A stretch of 64,000 bases of DNA from Burkholderiales bacterium (GCA_031260355.1 JAIRJZ010000005.1:62001-126000), one strand, 5' to 3'. Positions 52,225-62,182 are shown, counted from the stretch's first letter. The notes: generated from the letters alone by a model not told the origin. Numbers and translations are program-made.

Positions 52225-52902
52225 TTACTTCTTGCTGGTTTCCTTGCGGGCGATCGCAATCACTTCGTCGATGCCGCTGAACATTTGCGCAGCCGAACCG
52301 AACGCATCGGTATTGATTTCGTAACGACCGTTGATGTAGAAACGCGGTACGCTTTGCACTTTGTAGTTTTCCGCTTTTTTATTCCCTTGCATCACTTTGC
52401 TGTTGACGGCAAACGAATCGTACAGGCCTTCCAGCTTCTTGCGATCGCCCCCTTTCTTCTCGGCCCAGTCGAGGAAGATTTTTTTATCGGTCAGGTTGAT
52501 CCCTTCTCTTTGTAGCGCGTTGAAAACATCGGCCGACAGCCGGCTTTCTTCGCCGATGGCGTCGAGCGCATGAAAGACGCGCGCCATGGCGTTCCATTGC
52601 TCGCGACCCCAACTGACCGGCACCTTGTGAAAGACGACATCGGCAGGAAGCGTCTTCTTCCATGTCTCAACCTGCGGGTTGAGCTGGGCGCAAGCGCCGC
52701 AACCGTAGGAGAAAAACTCGACCACCTCGATCTTGCCGGCGGGAACGTCCGTCGTTTGCGGGGCAATCCGCTTGAACTCTTTGCCTTCGGAGACGGCGGC
52801 CAACGCGCTCGACGGCAGCGACGAAGCGGCAAACAGGGAAACGCTCAACAGGGCGCCGAACAAAACCATCGGCCACGAATTGCGCAAAGAACGGATTTTC
52901 AT
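52225..52902 (-). CDS. dsbA: Thiol:disulfide interchange protein DsbA, CGAC active site
   Basis: 225-residue periplasmic oxidoreductase with a signal peptide (cleavage near ALAAV). The thioredoxin fold with inserted helical domain is recognisable (KIEVVEFFSYGCGACAQL; VQSVPRFYING with the cis-proline). The active site is CGAC rather than the usual CPHC or CVHC, which should change redox potential. Start at 52902 with GGAGTCCTTTC upstream. It lies in a run with a SPOR protein and argS, the common betaproteobacterial order argS-SPOR-dsbA-SDR. Confidence 0.93.
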   Translation of the reverse strand: MKIRSLRNSWPMVLFGALLSVSLFAASSLPSSALAAVSEGKEFKRIAPQTTDVPAGKIEVVEFFSYGCGACAQLNPQVETWKKTLPADVVFHKVPVSWGREQWNAMARVFHALDAIGEESRLSADVFNALQREGINLTDKKIFLDWAEKKGGDRKKLEGLYDSFAVNSKVMQGNKKAENYKVQSVPRFYINGRYEINTDAFGSAAQMFSGIDEVIAIARKETSKK

Positions 52903-52972
52903 GAAAGGACTCCTTGAGAAATAACTACAAATAATCAACTACAAGCGGACAAATTCGTTAAGAGCGCCGTCA

Positions 52973-53605
52973 TCATTGGCGGACGACGGCAGCGTCGAAT
53001 TTACGTTGCGTCAGTTCGGCTTTCATTCGCCCGGTTTGCTCGGCATTGTCGTAGGGGCCGACGCGCACCCGGTAGAGGATGCCGCGACCGGGTGATTCGC
53101 CTCTTTGGACGGTCGCCTCCCAACCGAACAACGCCAATTCGGCCTTGCGGTTTTCGGCTTCTTCCTGACGTGAAAACGAACCGACTTGCAGCCAGTAAAT
53201 ATCCTTGGGTTTGGCGGAGGTTGCCGTGGGTGTCGCGGAAACAGGCCGCGTCGCCGAGTTTTCCGGAATCGCTGCGACGGTGGCCGGACGTTGTTCGGCT
53301 GGCCTCGCCGCCGGTGTTGCCGGTGCAATGGTTTTGTCGTTTTGGGCGGTGGCGTCCCCGCCTTCCGGCAAAACCTTATAGAAATCGAAATTCGGCTTCT
53401 CACCGCCGGTTTTCGCCGTTGGGGCGTTATCGGGAATACGCTGGCTGGCGGCGGGTTTGTCTTTGGTGGCGAACACTTCGAGAACGGCGCTGCCGCCCAG
53501 TTTCCAGGCCGCCGTCAACGCCAGCACCAAGCCGGTGACGATGCCGACGAAAATTCCGGTGAACAATGTGCCCCAGCGAAAAGAGGTCGTTCTGCGTTGT
53601 GCCAT
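52973..53605 (-). CDS. SPOR-domain cell-division-type membrane protein
   Basis: 210-residue protein. It has a short basic cytoplasmic start (MAQRRTTSFRW), one membrane helix (about residues 15-38), an Ala/Pro/Thr-rich linker and a C-terminal SPOR domain (YWLQVGSFSRQEEAENRK...YRVRVGPYDNAEQ). SPOR domains bind denuded septal peptidoglycan, so the protein probably localises to the division site. It sits between argS and dsbA, where betaproteobacteria usually have such a gene. Confidence 0.9.
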   Translation of the reverse strand: MAQRRTTSFRWGTLFTGIFVGIVTGLVLALTAAWKLGGSAVLEVFATKDKPAASQRIPDNAPTAKTGGEKPNFDFYKVLPEGGDATAQNDKTIAPATPAARPAEQRPATVAAIPENSATRPVSATPTATSAKPKDIYWLQVGSFSRQEEAENRKAELALFGWEATVQRGESPGRGILYRVRVGPYDNAEQTGRMKAELTQRKFDAAVVRQ

Positions 53606-53648
53606 CGTGATTTGCCTTGAACTTGCTTTCGTTGCGTATTTTCGTTGC

Positions 53649-55304
53649 CTACATTTCGTTGGGCGCGGTGATTCCCAGAACCGCCAGACCATTCCGTAGA
53701 GTCTGACCTACAGCGACGACCAATGTCAACCGGGCTTGTCGTAACGCGGCGTCATCGACCAGGAAACGCTCGGCATTGTAATAGCCGTGAAATTCGCCGG
53801 CCAGCTCGCGCAGATAAGCGGTGATGTGGTGCGGCGCCAGTTCGCGGGCGGCGACGGCCATGTCGGCCGGGAAATCGGCGAGCCGGCGCAACAGCGCTTC
53901 TTCGTGCGGGCGATCGAGTAGCGCCAGATTGGCCGTTTCCGATGCGGACGCCACGGCATCGTGCGTTTGCTGCGCCTGCCGCAGTACCGACATCACACGG
54001 GCGTGCGCGTATTGTACGTAATACACCGGATTTTCTTCGGCCTGCGAGCGCGCCAGCTCGAGGTCGAACACGAATTCGGTATCGGCCTTGCGCATCGACA
54101 GGAAGAAACGCACGGCGTCGCGTCCGACTTCGTCGATCAGGTCGCGCACGGTGACATAACTGCCGGCGCGTTTGGAAATCTTCACTTCTTCATGGCCGCG
54201 CATCACCGTGACCATCTTGTGCAGCACATACGCGGGGTAATCTTTCGGGATGCCGAGATTCAGCGCCTGCAAGCCGGCGCGCACCCGCGCGATGGTGCCG
54301 TGGTGGTCTGTGCCCTGAATGTTGATCGCCTGAGTGAAGCCGCGTTCCCATTTGGTGACGTGGTAGGCGACATCGGGGACGAAATAGGTGTAATGACCAT
54401 CGGCCTTGCGCATCACGCGGTCTTTGTCGTCGCCGAAATCGGTGGTGCGCAACCACAAAGCGCCGTCTTGTTCGTAGGTGTGTCCCGAAGCGACGAGCTT
54501 TTGCACCGTCGCTTCGACGCGACCATCGGTGTACAACGAGCTTTCGAGGTAGTAATTGTCGAAGTACACGCCGAATGCTTGCAAATCGATGTCCTGCTCT
54601 TTGCGCAGTGCAGCAACGGCGAAACGGCGCACACCGTCAAGATCGTCAACCCTGCCGGCGTTTTGATCCAGATAGCTCTGGGCAATCTCGCGGATGTAAT
54701 CGCCGTGATAACCGCTTTCGGGAAACACGGCCGCCTCGCCGCGCAATTCGTACGCACGCGCCTGTACTGACAGCGCCAGATTGTGAATTTGCTGACCTGC
54801 GTCGTTGTAATAGAACTCGCGTGATACCTTGAAACCTTGCGCCGACAGCAGGTTGGCGATGGCGTCGCCCAGCGCCGCCTGTCGCCCATGGCCGACGTGG
54901 AGCGGGCCGGTCGGATTGGCGGACACGAATTCGACGATGACGCGCTGACCATTGCCGCTTTGCCCGTGACCGAATGCCGCGCTTTCTTCGAGTGCGCAAC
55001 GGACGATGGAAACGCGTGCGGTTTGCGTCAGAAACAGATTGAGAAAACCGGCACCGGCGATTTCATGACGCGCGACATGCGGCGAGGGCGGCAAAGCGTT
55101 TTGCAGTTGTTGCGCCAGCTCGCGCGGATTTTTCTTCAAGGCGCGCGCCAGCACCATCGCGGCGTTGCAGGCGTAATCGCCGTGCGCCGCCTGCTTCGGA
55201 CGTTCGACGACGATATTGGCGCAAACACCATCATCGGCGTCCGGCGCGATGCGCTTCACCGCCGCCAGCAGCCATTCTCTCAATTCGGTTCTCAAATCTT
55301 TCAC
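53649..55304 (-). CDS. argS: Arginyl-tRNA synthetase
   Basis: 551-residue class I synthetase. The HIGH-type motif lies in [19 protein letters not shown] and the KMSKS region is KISKRAG. The N-terminal Add-1 domain and C-terminal anticodon-binding region ([17 protein letters not shown]) are complete. The gene precedes the SPOR and dsbA genes on the same strand. Confidence 0.97.
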   Translation of the reverse strand: MKDLRTELREWLLAAVKRIAPDADDGVCANIVVERPKQAAHGDYACNAAMVLARALKKNPRELAQQLQNALPPSPHVARHEIAGAGFLNLFLTQTARVSIVRCALEESAAFGHGQSGNGQRVIVEFVSANPTGPLHVGHGRQAALGDAIANLLSAQGFKVSREFYYNDAGQQIHNLALSVQARAYELRGEAAVFPESGYHGDYIREIAQSYLDQNAGRVDDLDGVRRFAVAALRKEQDIDLQAFGVYFDNYYLESSLYTDGRVEATVQKLVASGHTYEQDGALWLRTTDFGDDKDRVMRKADGHYTYFVPDVAYHVTKWERGFTQAINIQGTDHHGTIARVRAGLQALNLGIPKDYPAYVLHKMVTVMRGHEEVKISKRAGSYVTVRDLIDEVGRDAVRFFLSMRKADTEFVFDLELARSQAEENPVYYVQYAHARVMSVLRQAQQTHDAVASASETANLALLDRPHEEALLRRLADFPADMAVAARELAPHHITAYLRELAGEFHGYYNAERFLVDDAALRQARLTLVVAVGQTLRNGLAVLGITAPNEM

Positions 55305-55352
55305 GCGTTCTTGCCGATAATCAAAAACCGAAATTATACCTTTGCTGCCGCG

Positions 55353-57701
55353 TCATATTTGCAGCGGATCGACATCGATCGTCCAGCGCACGTGTTTTGT
55401 CCGAAGCGCGGCGAGCGTCGGCTGCCACATGGTCAGAAAATGTTGCAAGGTGCGGCGGTCGTGACTTTGAATGACCATCTGAGCGCGGTTGTAGCCGGCG
55501 CGCCGCGCCAGCGCCGCCGGGGAGGGCGGATAAACGCGGACGGCGGGGTTGTCGAGCTCGAGCGCCTGCTGATGCGCGTCGCGCAAGAAGGTATTGAGGA
55601 GGTGGTCGTCGCGCGCCTCGGCAGCCAGCAGCGCCAGCGCCGAAAACGGCGGCAGGTGAGCCGCGCGGCGCTCGTCGAGCAGAACACGCGCAAAGCCGTC
55701 GTAATCGTGGCGGACGAGAGTTTCATAAAGCGGATGGTTCGGAAAATCGGTCTGGACGATCACTTCACCGGCGAGTGCGCTGCGACCGGCGCGTCCTGCC
55801 ACCTGATGCAAGAGCGCCGCCAGTCGTTCGGTGGCGCGGAAGTCGGCGCTGTACAGCGCGTTGTCGGCGCCGAGTACGCCGACCAGCGTGACGCGCGGGA
55901 AATCGTGGCCCTTGGCGAGCATCTGGGTGCCGATCAGGATGTCGATCTGGCGATCAGCGATCTGGCGGTGAAGCGAACCGAAGGCGTGGCGGCGGCGGGT
56001 GCTGTCGCGGTCGATGCGGGCGATGCGGGCGTTAGGAAAGGCTTGCGCGAGCGCGGCTTCGAGCCGCTGGGTGCCGTGACCGCGCGGCAGCAGATCGAGG
56101 TTGCCGCACGAGGGACAGCGCTCCGGCACGCGCTGCGTGTGGCCGCAATGGTGGCAGCGCAAACGCAGCGGCTGGGTGTGCAGCACGAGGCGCACGGCGC
56201 AGTGCGGACATTGCGCTTCCCAAGTGCAGGCATTGCATTTGAGCGACGGCGAAAAACCGCGGCGGTTGATGAAGATGAGCGATTGCTCGTAACGGGTGAG
56301 CCGCGCCCCGATCGCCTCCCACAATACTGGCGCGATGCCTTGGTGGTCGGCAGCATCGTGGCTGGCGGGGGTCAACACCAACTTCGGCAGCGTTGCCTGC
56401 GGATCGGCGCGTTGTCGGATGTGCAGATGGCGATAACGGTCGTTTTGCGCGTGGTGGTAGCTCTCCAGCGACGGCGTCGCGCTGCCCAGCACGATCGGCA
56501 CTTGCCGGACGCGGGCGCGCCAGACGGCGAGATCGCGGGCGTGGTAGCGGACGTTGTCCTGTTGTTTGAACGAGGGATCGTGTTCCTCATCGACGATGAT
56601 GAGCGCCAGATTCGGCAGCGGCGTGAACACCGCCAGTCGGGTGCCGAGCACCAGTCGTGCCCGCCCTTCGGCGGCGCGTTGCCAGTGGTAGAGCCGTTCG
56701 CCGTCGGGCAGGCTGCTGTGCAGGAGCGCGGTGTCAACACCCGGCAGCCGCGTGTGAATGCGCGCCAAAAACTGCGGCGTCAGGTGAATTTCCGGCAGCA
56801 AGATCAACACTTGTCCGCCGTGCGCGACGATGTCGCCCGCCAGCGTGAGGTACACCTCGGTCTTGCCGCTGCCGGTGATGCCTTGCAGCAGGAACGGCTG
56901 AAAACTGCCGAGCGCCGCTTCGATGGCGTTGGCAGCGGCACGCTGTTCGGCGTGTAGCGGCGGGAATACCGTTGTTTCAACAGGGCTGGAAAGGGTTGGG
57001 CAAATGTCTTTCAGGACTGCGCCGTGTTTTTTACCCCTCTCCCGCCCCTTCGGGACACTCTCCCTCTCAAGGGGGGAGGGTGTATGAATTTGAGCCGAAA
57101 CCGCTCTGACAGGAACCAGCCAGCCGACGGCACGCCAATCGCGCAGATACTTCTTCTGGGCGGTCGAGCACGCTTGTTGCTGCGCGATACTGATCGCGTT
57201 GCCGTTTTGCACGATCTCCCACAGCGCTCGCCAGGCCGGTGCCGGGCGTTTGCCGAGTTGCTTGAACTGGATGTCCAACTGTTCGCGACCGGCATCGGTC
57301 AGGGCAAGCGGTTCGGCGACCGTTTTGGGCGGTGTCGGTTGCGCCGACAACGGTGGCACGGCCAGCGAGCAGGCCAGACCGAGCGGCGATTGGTAGTAAT
57401 CGCTGACGAACGCGGCGAGGCGGCGGATGTCGCCGGGCAACGGCGGTTGCGGGTAACCGGTTTCGAGGGACAGCAGGCGGGCGGCGTCGATTTCAGAATG
57501 GGTGGACACCCCGGTGACGACGCCAACATGTTTTCTTCCGGTCAGCGAGACTTGAACCAGGCTGCCGGGAAGAACGGTCTGAGCGGGCAGGATCCGGTAA
57601 TCGAACGTCTGCGGCACCGCCACCGGCAGCGCCACATGGGCGATCGTCGGCGTTTCCGGCCAGTCGGAAGGCGGCGGGGCGGCAGATGGCGGGACGGACA
57701 T
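55353..57701 (-). CDS. priA: Primosomal replication helicase PriA
   Basis: 782-residue 3'-5' helicase that restarts stalled replication forks. The N-terminal DNA-binding domain is followed by the Walker A GITGSGKTEVYL (about residue 275), DEEHD, and four pairs of zinc cysteines (CNACTWEAQCPHC ... CHHC ... CPSCGN). Helicase lobe 2 contains GTQMLAKGHDFP. Residues about 206-225, between the winged helix and the helicase, read HTPSPLERESVPKGRERG and are encoded by a copy of a dispersed intergenic repeat. It faces away from hemE's upstream neighbours and ends 49 bases from argS. Confidence 0.95.
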   Translation of the reverse strand: MSVPPSAAPPPSDWPETPTIAHVALPVAVPQTFDYRILPAQTVLPGSLVQVSLTGRKHVGVVTGVSTHSEIDAARLLSLETGYPQPPLPGDIRRLAAFVSDYYQSPLGLACSLAVPPLSAQPTPPKTVAEPLALTDAGREQLDIQFKQLGKRPAPAWRALWEIVQNGNAISIAQQQACSTAQKKYLRDWRAVGWLVPVRAVSAQIHTPSPLERESVPKGRERGKKHGAVLKDICPTLSSPVETTVFPPLHAEQRAAANAIEAALGSFQPFLLQGITGSGKTEVYLTLAGDIVAHGGQVLILLPEIHLTPQFLARIHTRLPGVDTALLHSSLPDGERLYHWQRAAEGRARLVLGTRLAVFTPLPNLALIIVDEEHDPSFKQQDNVRYHARDLAVWRARVRQVPIVLGSATPSLESYHHAQNDRYRHLHIRQRADPQATLPKLVLTPASHDAADHQGIAPVLWEAIGARLTRYEQSLIFINRRGFSPSLKCNACTWEAQCPHCAVRLVLHTQPLRLRCHHCGHTQRVPERCPSCGNLDLLPRGHGTQRLEAALAQAFPNARIARIDRDSTRRRHAFGSLHRQIADRQIDILIGTQMLAKGHDFPRVTLVGVLGADNALYSADFRATERLAALLHQVAGRAGRSALAGEVIVQTDFPNHPLYETLVRHDYDGFARVLLDERRAAHLPPFSALALLAAEARDDHLLNTFLRDAHQQALELDNPAVRVYPPSPAALARRAGYNRAQMVIQSHDRRTLQHFLTMWQPTLAALRTKHVRWTIDVDPLQI
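57037..57085. repeat. Dispersed repeat copy inserted in frame inside priA
   Basis: CCCTCTCCCGCCCCTTCGGG followed by CTCTCAAGGGGGGAGGG. This is nearly the same unit as the intergenic copy at 46770-46800, in a permuted arrangement. It keeps the reading frame of priA and adds about 17-20 residues to a linker. Confidence 0.7.
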
Positions 57702-57716
57702 GAAACCTGCTCAACG

Positions 57717-57902
57717 TGTGGATAACTTTGTGAGAAACCCGGCTACCGCTTTGTAAATTAACGACGAAATAAAAATCCGCCGCCGCCGCCGCCGCCCGCG
57801 TTTTTAATTAAAATCTTTTAAAATCAAATAAATACTGTTTCACGTTAAAGCAAAGTTAACAATTGTCACGCTAACTTGACTCGACAGCCTCAATGTGAAT
57901 AA
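57717..57902. other. AT-rich priA-hemE gap with two DnaA boxes
   Basis: TGTGGATAA at 57717-57725 is the reverse complement of the perfect DnaA box TTATCCACA. TGTGAATAA at 57894-57902 fits TTATNCACA in the same orientation. Between them lie a (CCG)n run (57777-57799) and an AT-rich stretch (57800-57875, TTTTTAATTAAAA). Plus-strand genes run to the right of about 59.5 kb and minus-strand genes to the left of 58 kb. An origin of replication is possible but not shown. Confidence 0.4.
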
Positions 57903-58009
57903 CCCGTACGGTTCGACGCCTCTGAGCCGTAGCGAAGTCCTCACTCTCCCGTAAATTGCGCTTGACCGTGGCACTAGAATGCGAAGAACGGCAATGGCGC
58001 GGCAAACCG

Positions 58010-59071
58010 CTACGGCGATGCCTGACGCATCTCGCGCGATACCCGGTGTACCGTTTCCACCAGCACGCCGACATTTTCCGGCGGCGTTTGCGGCACGATA
58101 CCGTGTCCCAAGTTGAAAATATGCCCCGGCGCCGATCCGGCCGCGCGGACGACGGCCTCGGCGGCGCGGGCGACGGTAGCAGGATCGGTCAGCAAGGTCA
58201 GCGGATCGAGGTTGCCTTGCAAGGCGACGCGCTGGCCGACAGCTTTACGAGCCTGCGCCAGAGCGACCGTCCAGTCGAGGCCGAGCGCATCGGCGCCGCT
58301 GGCGGCCATCTCGTCGAGCCAGACGCCGCCGCCTTTGGTAAACAGAATCGTCGGCATTTTGCCGGTAGCGCCGGGTTTCAGACCTTCCAGGACACGGCGC
58401 ATTGAGGCCAGCGAAAACGTCCGATACTCCGCCGCCGGCAGCAGTCCGCCCCAAGTATCGAAAATCATCACGGCATCGGCGCCGGCGTCAATTTGTTCGT
58501 TCAGGTAAACGGTGACGGCTTCGGTGTTGACGTCGATCAACCGCTGCATCAGATCGGGGCGGCTGTAAGCGAGTCGGCGCACGTTGGGAAAACCGTCGCT
58601 GCTACCGCCTTCAATCGTGTAACAAGCCAGCGTGAAAGGGCTGCCGGAAAAGCCGATCAAAGGCACACGACCGTTCAGCGCTTTCTTGATTTGCGTCACC
58701 GCGTCGAAAACGTAGCGCAGCTTGTTCATATCGGGAACCGTTAGCGCCCGAATGGAGGCTTCCGAATCCGTTTTGTGCGCAAAGCGCGGGCCTTCGCCGA
58801 CGGCAAACGACAGACCCAGCCCCATGGCGTCGGGCACCGTCAAAATGTCGGAAAACAGGATGGCAGCGTCGAGCGGAAAACGCTCCAGCGGCTGCAACGT
58901 GACCTCGGTAGCCAGTTCCGGGGTCATCGCCAACTGCATGAAGCTGCCGGCTTGAGCGCGCGTCCGGTTGTACTCGGGCAAATAACGTCCGGCCTGCCGC
59001 ATCAGCCAGACGGGAGTATGGGAGGTTGGTTCACGGCGCAGAGCGCGCAAAAAAGTGTCGTTTTGAATCAT
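58010..59071 (-). CDS. hemE: Uroporphyrinogen decarboxylase
   Basis: 353-residue heme-pathway enzyme converting uroporphyrinogen III to coproporphyrinogen III. The substrate-binding [10 protein letters not shown] near the N-terminus, [13 protein letters not shown] and [10 protein letters not shown] are intact. The ATG at 59071 ([11 protein letters not shown]) is chosen over one four codons upstream by family start and the GGAGGC context. It follows the priA-hemE arrangement common in betaproteobacteria. A supply of heme fits the decaheme cytochrome of the window, although they are not linked. Confidence 0.97.
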   Translation of the reverse strand: MIQNDTFLRALRREPTSHTPVWLMRQAGRYLPEYNRTRAQAGSFMQLAMTPELATEVTLQPLERFPLDAAILFSDILTVPDAMGLGLSFAVGEGPRFAHKTDSEASIRALTVPDMNKLRYVFDAVTQIKKALNGRVPLIGFSGSPFTLACYTIEGGSSDGFPNVRRLAYSRPDLMQRLIDVNTEAVTVYLNEQIDAGADAVMIFDTWGGLLPAAEYRTFSLASMRRVLEGLKPGATGKMPTILFTKGGGVWLDEMAASGADALGLDWTVALAQARKAVGQRVALQGNLDPLTLLTDPATVARAAEAVVRAAGSAPGHIFNLGHGIVPQTPPENVGVLVETVHRVSREMRQASP

Positions 59072-59493
59072 GGAGGCTTCCAAGAAAGATTTTTACGCCC
59101 AAGCGGGGTGAACCGCGCCAAGGCCGCATTGTCGCCCAAGCCGGTCTGGCGGGCAAATGAAAAAGGTAGAAAGGGGATAATTTACCCTTCCCCTCGCGGG
59201 GGAGGGCGCGCCGAAGGAGCGGAAAGAGGGGAAAGCCTCCTTTTGAGAGGGGGAGCAAAGTGCGCGGTCAGACTTCGCAGAAGCGTAGAAACTCAAACAA
59301 ATCCGCAGGCGTTCGCCGTGTATGGCAAAGGCACAAAAACCAACACATCCGCTCTTCGTCCCGGGAAATGCAAGAAATTCTTGCGTCAACCGGCGAAGTT
59401 GATGTCTAATCTCAAGGAGTGCCCCTATCTGCCTGTTCTGACGTATTTTCGGCATTCCGGGCGTCTATCCAAAATATCTTCAGGAAGGTGACC
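59072..59493. other. Gap between hemE and the lipoprotein gene
   Basis: 422 bases with no credible gene. A dispersed repeat of the CCCTTCCCCTCGCGGGGGAGGG type occupies about 59185-59255. The short inverted repeat CAAGAAATTCTTG lies at 59370-59382, before the plus-strand lipoprotein gene. No clear promoter hexamers were recognised. Confidence 0.5.
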
Positions 59494-60765
59494 ATGTTCT
59501 CACGCGCTTTCTCCCGAATCAGTTTCTTGCTGGCGATCTTCGCTGCGGTGCTTATGGCCGGTTGCGGTGGTGGTAGTGGTAGTCCGAGTGACGAGTTTAG
59601 AGTGCGTCTCAACGAAACAAAGATGGCTTATGGGCCGATTAAGTTGGATATTGATCATGGTCGCGCGCCTTTTGAAATCTGGACAAACTCAACAGGTGTT
59701 GTGTTTCCAGAGGAGAGGACAAATGCCAGAACTGTTTATGGTTTTGTCAAACTGGCCGCAGAGGATGGAACAGGCGTTGTTTTCGTCAGAGATAGCAATG
59801 GCAGGATAGAAAGCGCCTCTTTCGCATGGGTTGCCTTGAATCTTGAGCCTTCGTCATTGACGGTAACACCTATTGGCAATCCCCAGGGGTGCGGAGCAGG
59901 GCAAAGCGGCGATTACGCTCAGATTTGCGCTGGCACTCAGGGTATTGCTGAATTGCAGCTCAACGGTATTGGCGTTGGCAATGAAACGGTTCAATTTAAC
60001 GTCGTCCAGGGAGATTATCAGCTTCAGGCGGGCAGTGGCTCTCCGTGGGGCACTTCTGCCGTAACGGTGACGGATAGCGGAGGGAAGGCACAGGCAACCA
60101 TCCAGGCCAAATCAGGCGTTCCAACGCAGATGGCCACGATCAATGCAAAAGGTGGTGGCATTTCCATCAATACTTCGTTCGTCATCGTCAGTCCCAGTCT
60201 TGCGGTATTACCGGGAACGGCATCATGGACAAGCCCGACGGCGACATGTCCGTTGAGGACGGCGACCTTCGGGGTTTATGGAGGAACGCCTCCCTACGCA
60301 GTATTTACGACATTGGGAACGGTAAGCCCATCAACCGTATCGGCAATCGGCGGGACGGTGACGCTGACGGTGGCCGAATGCGGCAATGGTTCATTGACGG
60401 TGCGCGACGCAGTAGGGAATACCGCTACGGCGTCAATCGGCTACACAGCATCGTCAAGCTCGCCGCCGCCGTCGGTCTTGCCTCCGGTGACAACGCCGGT
60501 TGGCGGTGCGGCTGTTTGGGGTACTTCTGCGGCTCGGGTCTCGTGCGTCGCCGGTTCAACCTTCACGTTTACAGTGATGGAAGGGACATCGCCTTATGAG
60601 GCGTTCACGGTTCCTGCGGGTCCGAATCCGACCGTGACGGTGAGCGGGTCGGTGGGGCAGGTAGTGTTCTCCGCTGCGCCGCCGTCGCCTTCCACCTTCG
60701 CGGTTTATGTGGTGGACAAAGATGGCAAACAGAGCACGACGACGCCGACGATTTATTGTAATTAA
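59494..60765 (+). CDS. Surface lipoprotein with immunoglobulin-like beta domains
   Basis: 423-residue protein with a lipoprotein signal peptide and lipobox LMAGC at about residue 24, then Gly/Ser. The mature part is almost all beta strand. It has repeated Ig-like or Big-type segments (GKAQATIQAKSG, YGGTPPYAVFTTLGTVSPST, GNGSLTVRDAVGNT, EGTSPYEAFTVP), a Ser/Pro linker near 325-345 and several cysteines. Start at 59494 with AGGAAGGTG upstream. No function recognised; adhesion or structure are possible. Its first third is more AT-rich than neighbours. Confidence 0.7.
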   Translation: MFSRAFSRISFLLAIFAAVLMAGCGGGSGSPSDEFRVRLNETKMAYGPIKLDIDHGRAPFEIWTNSTGVVFPEERTNARTVYGFVKLAAEDGTGVVFVRDSNGRIESASFAWVALNLEPSSLTVTPIGNPQGCGAGQSGDYAQICAGTQGIAELQLNGIGVGNETVQFNVVQGDYQLQAGSGSPWGTSAVTVTDSGGKAQATIQAKSGVPTQMATINAKGGGISINTSFVIVSPSLAVLPGTASWTSPTATCPLRTATFGVYGGTPPYAVFTTLGTVSPSTVSAIGGTVTLTVAECGNGSLTVRDAVGNTATASIGYTASSSSPPPSVLPPVTTPVGGAAVWGTSAARVSCVAGSTFTFTVMEGTSPYEAFTVPAGPNPTVTVSGSVGQVVFSAAPPSPSTFAVYVVDKDGKQSTTTPTIYCN

Positions 60766-60783
60766 GTGAGCGTTTGAAGTCGC

Positions 60784-60814
60784 AAAAAACGGCGCCGTAA
60801 GGCGCCGTTTTTTT
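60784..60814. terminator. Terminator after the lipoprotein gene
   Basis: ACGGCGCC, loop GTAA, GGCGCCGT, flanked by A6 on the left and T7 on the right. It can work in both directions; the plus-strand lipoprotein gene ends 18 bases before it. Confidence 0.9.
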
Positions 60815-60959
60815 AGATGGCCAGAGCACGCAAGATTTCACGATAGTTCTTTTTCCTGCCACAGCGTCGCCATGATTGACGGCGACAATGACGGCGAGGC
60901 GATTTCATCAACCTTTTGTCACGAAAAATATTGATCGCCCGCCAGGCAAAGGCTTTCTC

Positions 60960-60965
60960 TATAAT
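60960..60965 (+). promoter_or_regulatory. -10 element upstream of the D,D-carboxypeptidase gene
   Basis: TATAAT 32 bases before the ATG at 60998. No convincing -35 lies 16-18 bases upstream. Confidence 0.45.
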
Positions 60966-60997
60966 GGACGCCTTTCGCGTATTTATTTTTAGAAGAG

Positions 60998-62182
60998 ATG
61001 CTGCTCATGTTGCGTTTTTTTTCTGTTGTTGCATTGGCTTTGTCGTTGACGGCTGTCCCGACCGGGGTTTTTGCCCAGACGGGGAGTGCGCCGTCGGCTT
61101 CGCCGCCGATTTCCACGGTGATTCCGGCGCCGGCGGTTGCCGCGTCGTCGTACCTTCTTCTCGATATGGCGAGCAACCAGGTGTTGCTGGCGGTCAGTGC
61201 CGATGAGCCGCGGGAACCGGCGTCGTTAACCAAGTTGATGACGGCGTATCTGGCGTTCAGCGCATTGCGCGACAAAATGATCGGCCTCGACCAGAAGGTC
61301 TCGATTTCGGAACGTGCCAAGAGCGCGATCGGTTCAAGAATGTTCGCCGACCCGCGGGTGCCGGTGAGTGTCGATGAGTTGTTGCACGGGATGATCATCC
61401 AGTCGGGGAACGATGCCTCGATCGCGCTGGCGGAATTGATTGCCGGTGATGAGACGACTTTTGCGGCGATGATGAACGCGCAAGCTCAAAAAATGGGAAT
61501 GACGAAAACGCATTTCATCAACAGCACCGGCCTGCCCGATCCCCAACATTATTCGACGGCGGCGGATATGGTAAAACTGGCGGCGGCGCTGATCCGCGAT
61601 TTCCCCGACTACTATCCGCTTTATTCGCAGAAAGAATACCGCTACAACAACATCACGCAAAAAAATCGCAACCGCTTGTTGACGACGGATCCTTACGTTG
61701 ACGGCGTTAAAACGGGATTTACCGACAGTGCCGGCTGGTGTTTGATCGCTTCGGCAAAACGCGGCGATCGGCGCTTGCTCTCGGTCGTTCTCGGGGCGGA
61801 CTCTGACATCGCGCGCGCTTCGGAAAATCAGAAACTGCTGAACTGGGGCTATCAGGCGTTTGATGTCGTGCAGTTGTATCCCGCCGGGGAGCCGGTGTCG
61901 AAATTGCCGGTGTGGAAGGGCAACGCGCCGGAAGTGGCGGCAGGCTTTCTGAACGATCGTTATCTGTCGGTGCCGAAAGGCCAAAGCGATAAACTGCAAA
62001 TCAAACTGGTGACGCAAGAACCGTTGACGGCGCCGATTCGGAAAGGACAAAACGTCGGCACGGTACAGGTACAATTCGCCGGGACACGGATGGCGGAGTT
62101 TCCGTTGGTAGCGCAAGAAGATGTGGCCATCGGCAGTCTGCTGCGGCGCGGTTGGGACGCGATGCGTTTGTGGTTCAAATGA
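60998..62182 (+). CDS. dacA: D-alanyl-D-alanine carboxypeptidase (PBP5/6 type)
   Basis: 394-residue exported enzyme trimming the terminal D-Ala from peptidoglycan stem peptides. The signal peptide ends near VFAQ. The serine-protease motifs are SLTK (SxxK), SGN and KTG (DGVKTGFTD). A C-terminal PBP5-type beta domain and an amphipathic end (SLLRRGWDAMRLWFK) probably anchor it to the inner membrane. A D-amino-acid transaminase gene follows, a standard betaproteobacterial neighbour. Confidence 0.95.
   Translation: MLLMLRFFSVVALALSLTAVPTGVFAQTGSAPSASPPISTVIPAPAVAASSYLLLDMASNQVLLAVSADEPREPASLTKLMTAYLAFSALRDKMIGLDQKVSISERAKSAIGSRMFADPRVPVSVDELLHGMIIQSGNDASIALAELIAGDETTFAAMMNAQAQKMGMTKTHFINSTGLPDPQHYSTAADMVKLAAALIRDFPDYYPLYSQKEYRYNNITQKNRNRLLTTDPYVDGVKTGFTDSAGWCLIASAKRGDRRLLSVVLGADSDIARASENQKLLNWGYQAFDVVQLYPAGEPVSKLPVWKGNAPEVAAGFLNDRYLSVPKGQSDKLQIKLVTQEPLTAPIRKGQNVGTVQVQFAGTRMAEFPLVAQEDVAIGSLLRRGWDAMRLWFK

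Noticed and set aside
54837..56957. Long plus-strand open frame opposite argS and priA (706 codons)
   Set aside because: Shadow frame produced by codon bias of two clear minus-strand genes; its composition is not protein-like.
57777..57799. CRISPR-like or functional repeat array
   Set aside because: It is a simple (CCG)n run without spacers; no CRISPR array or cas gene was found anywhere in the window.
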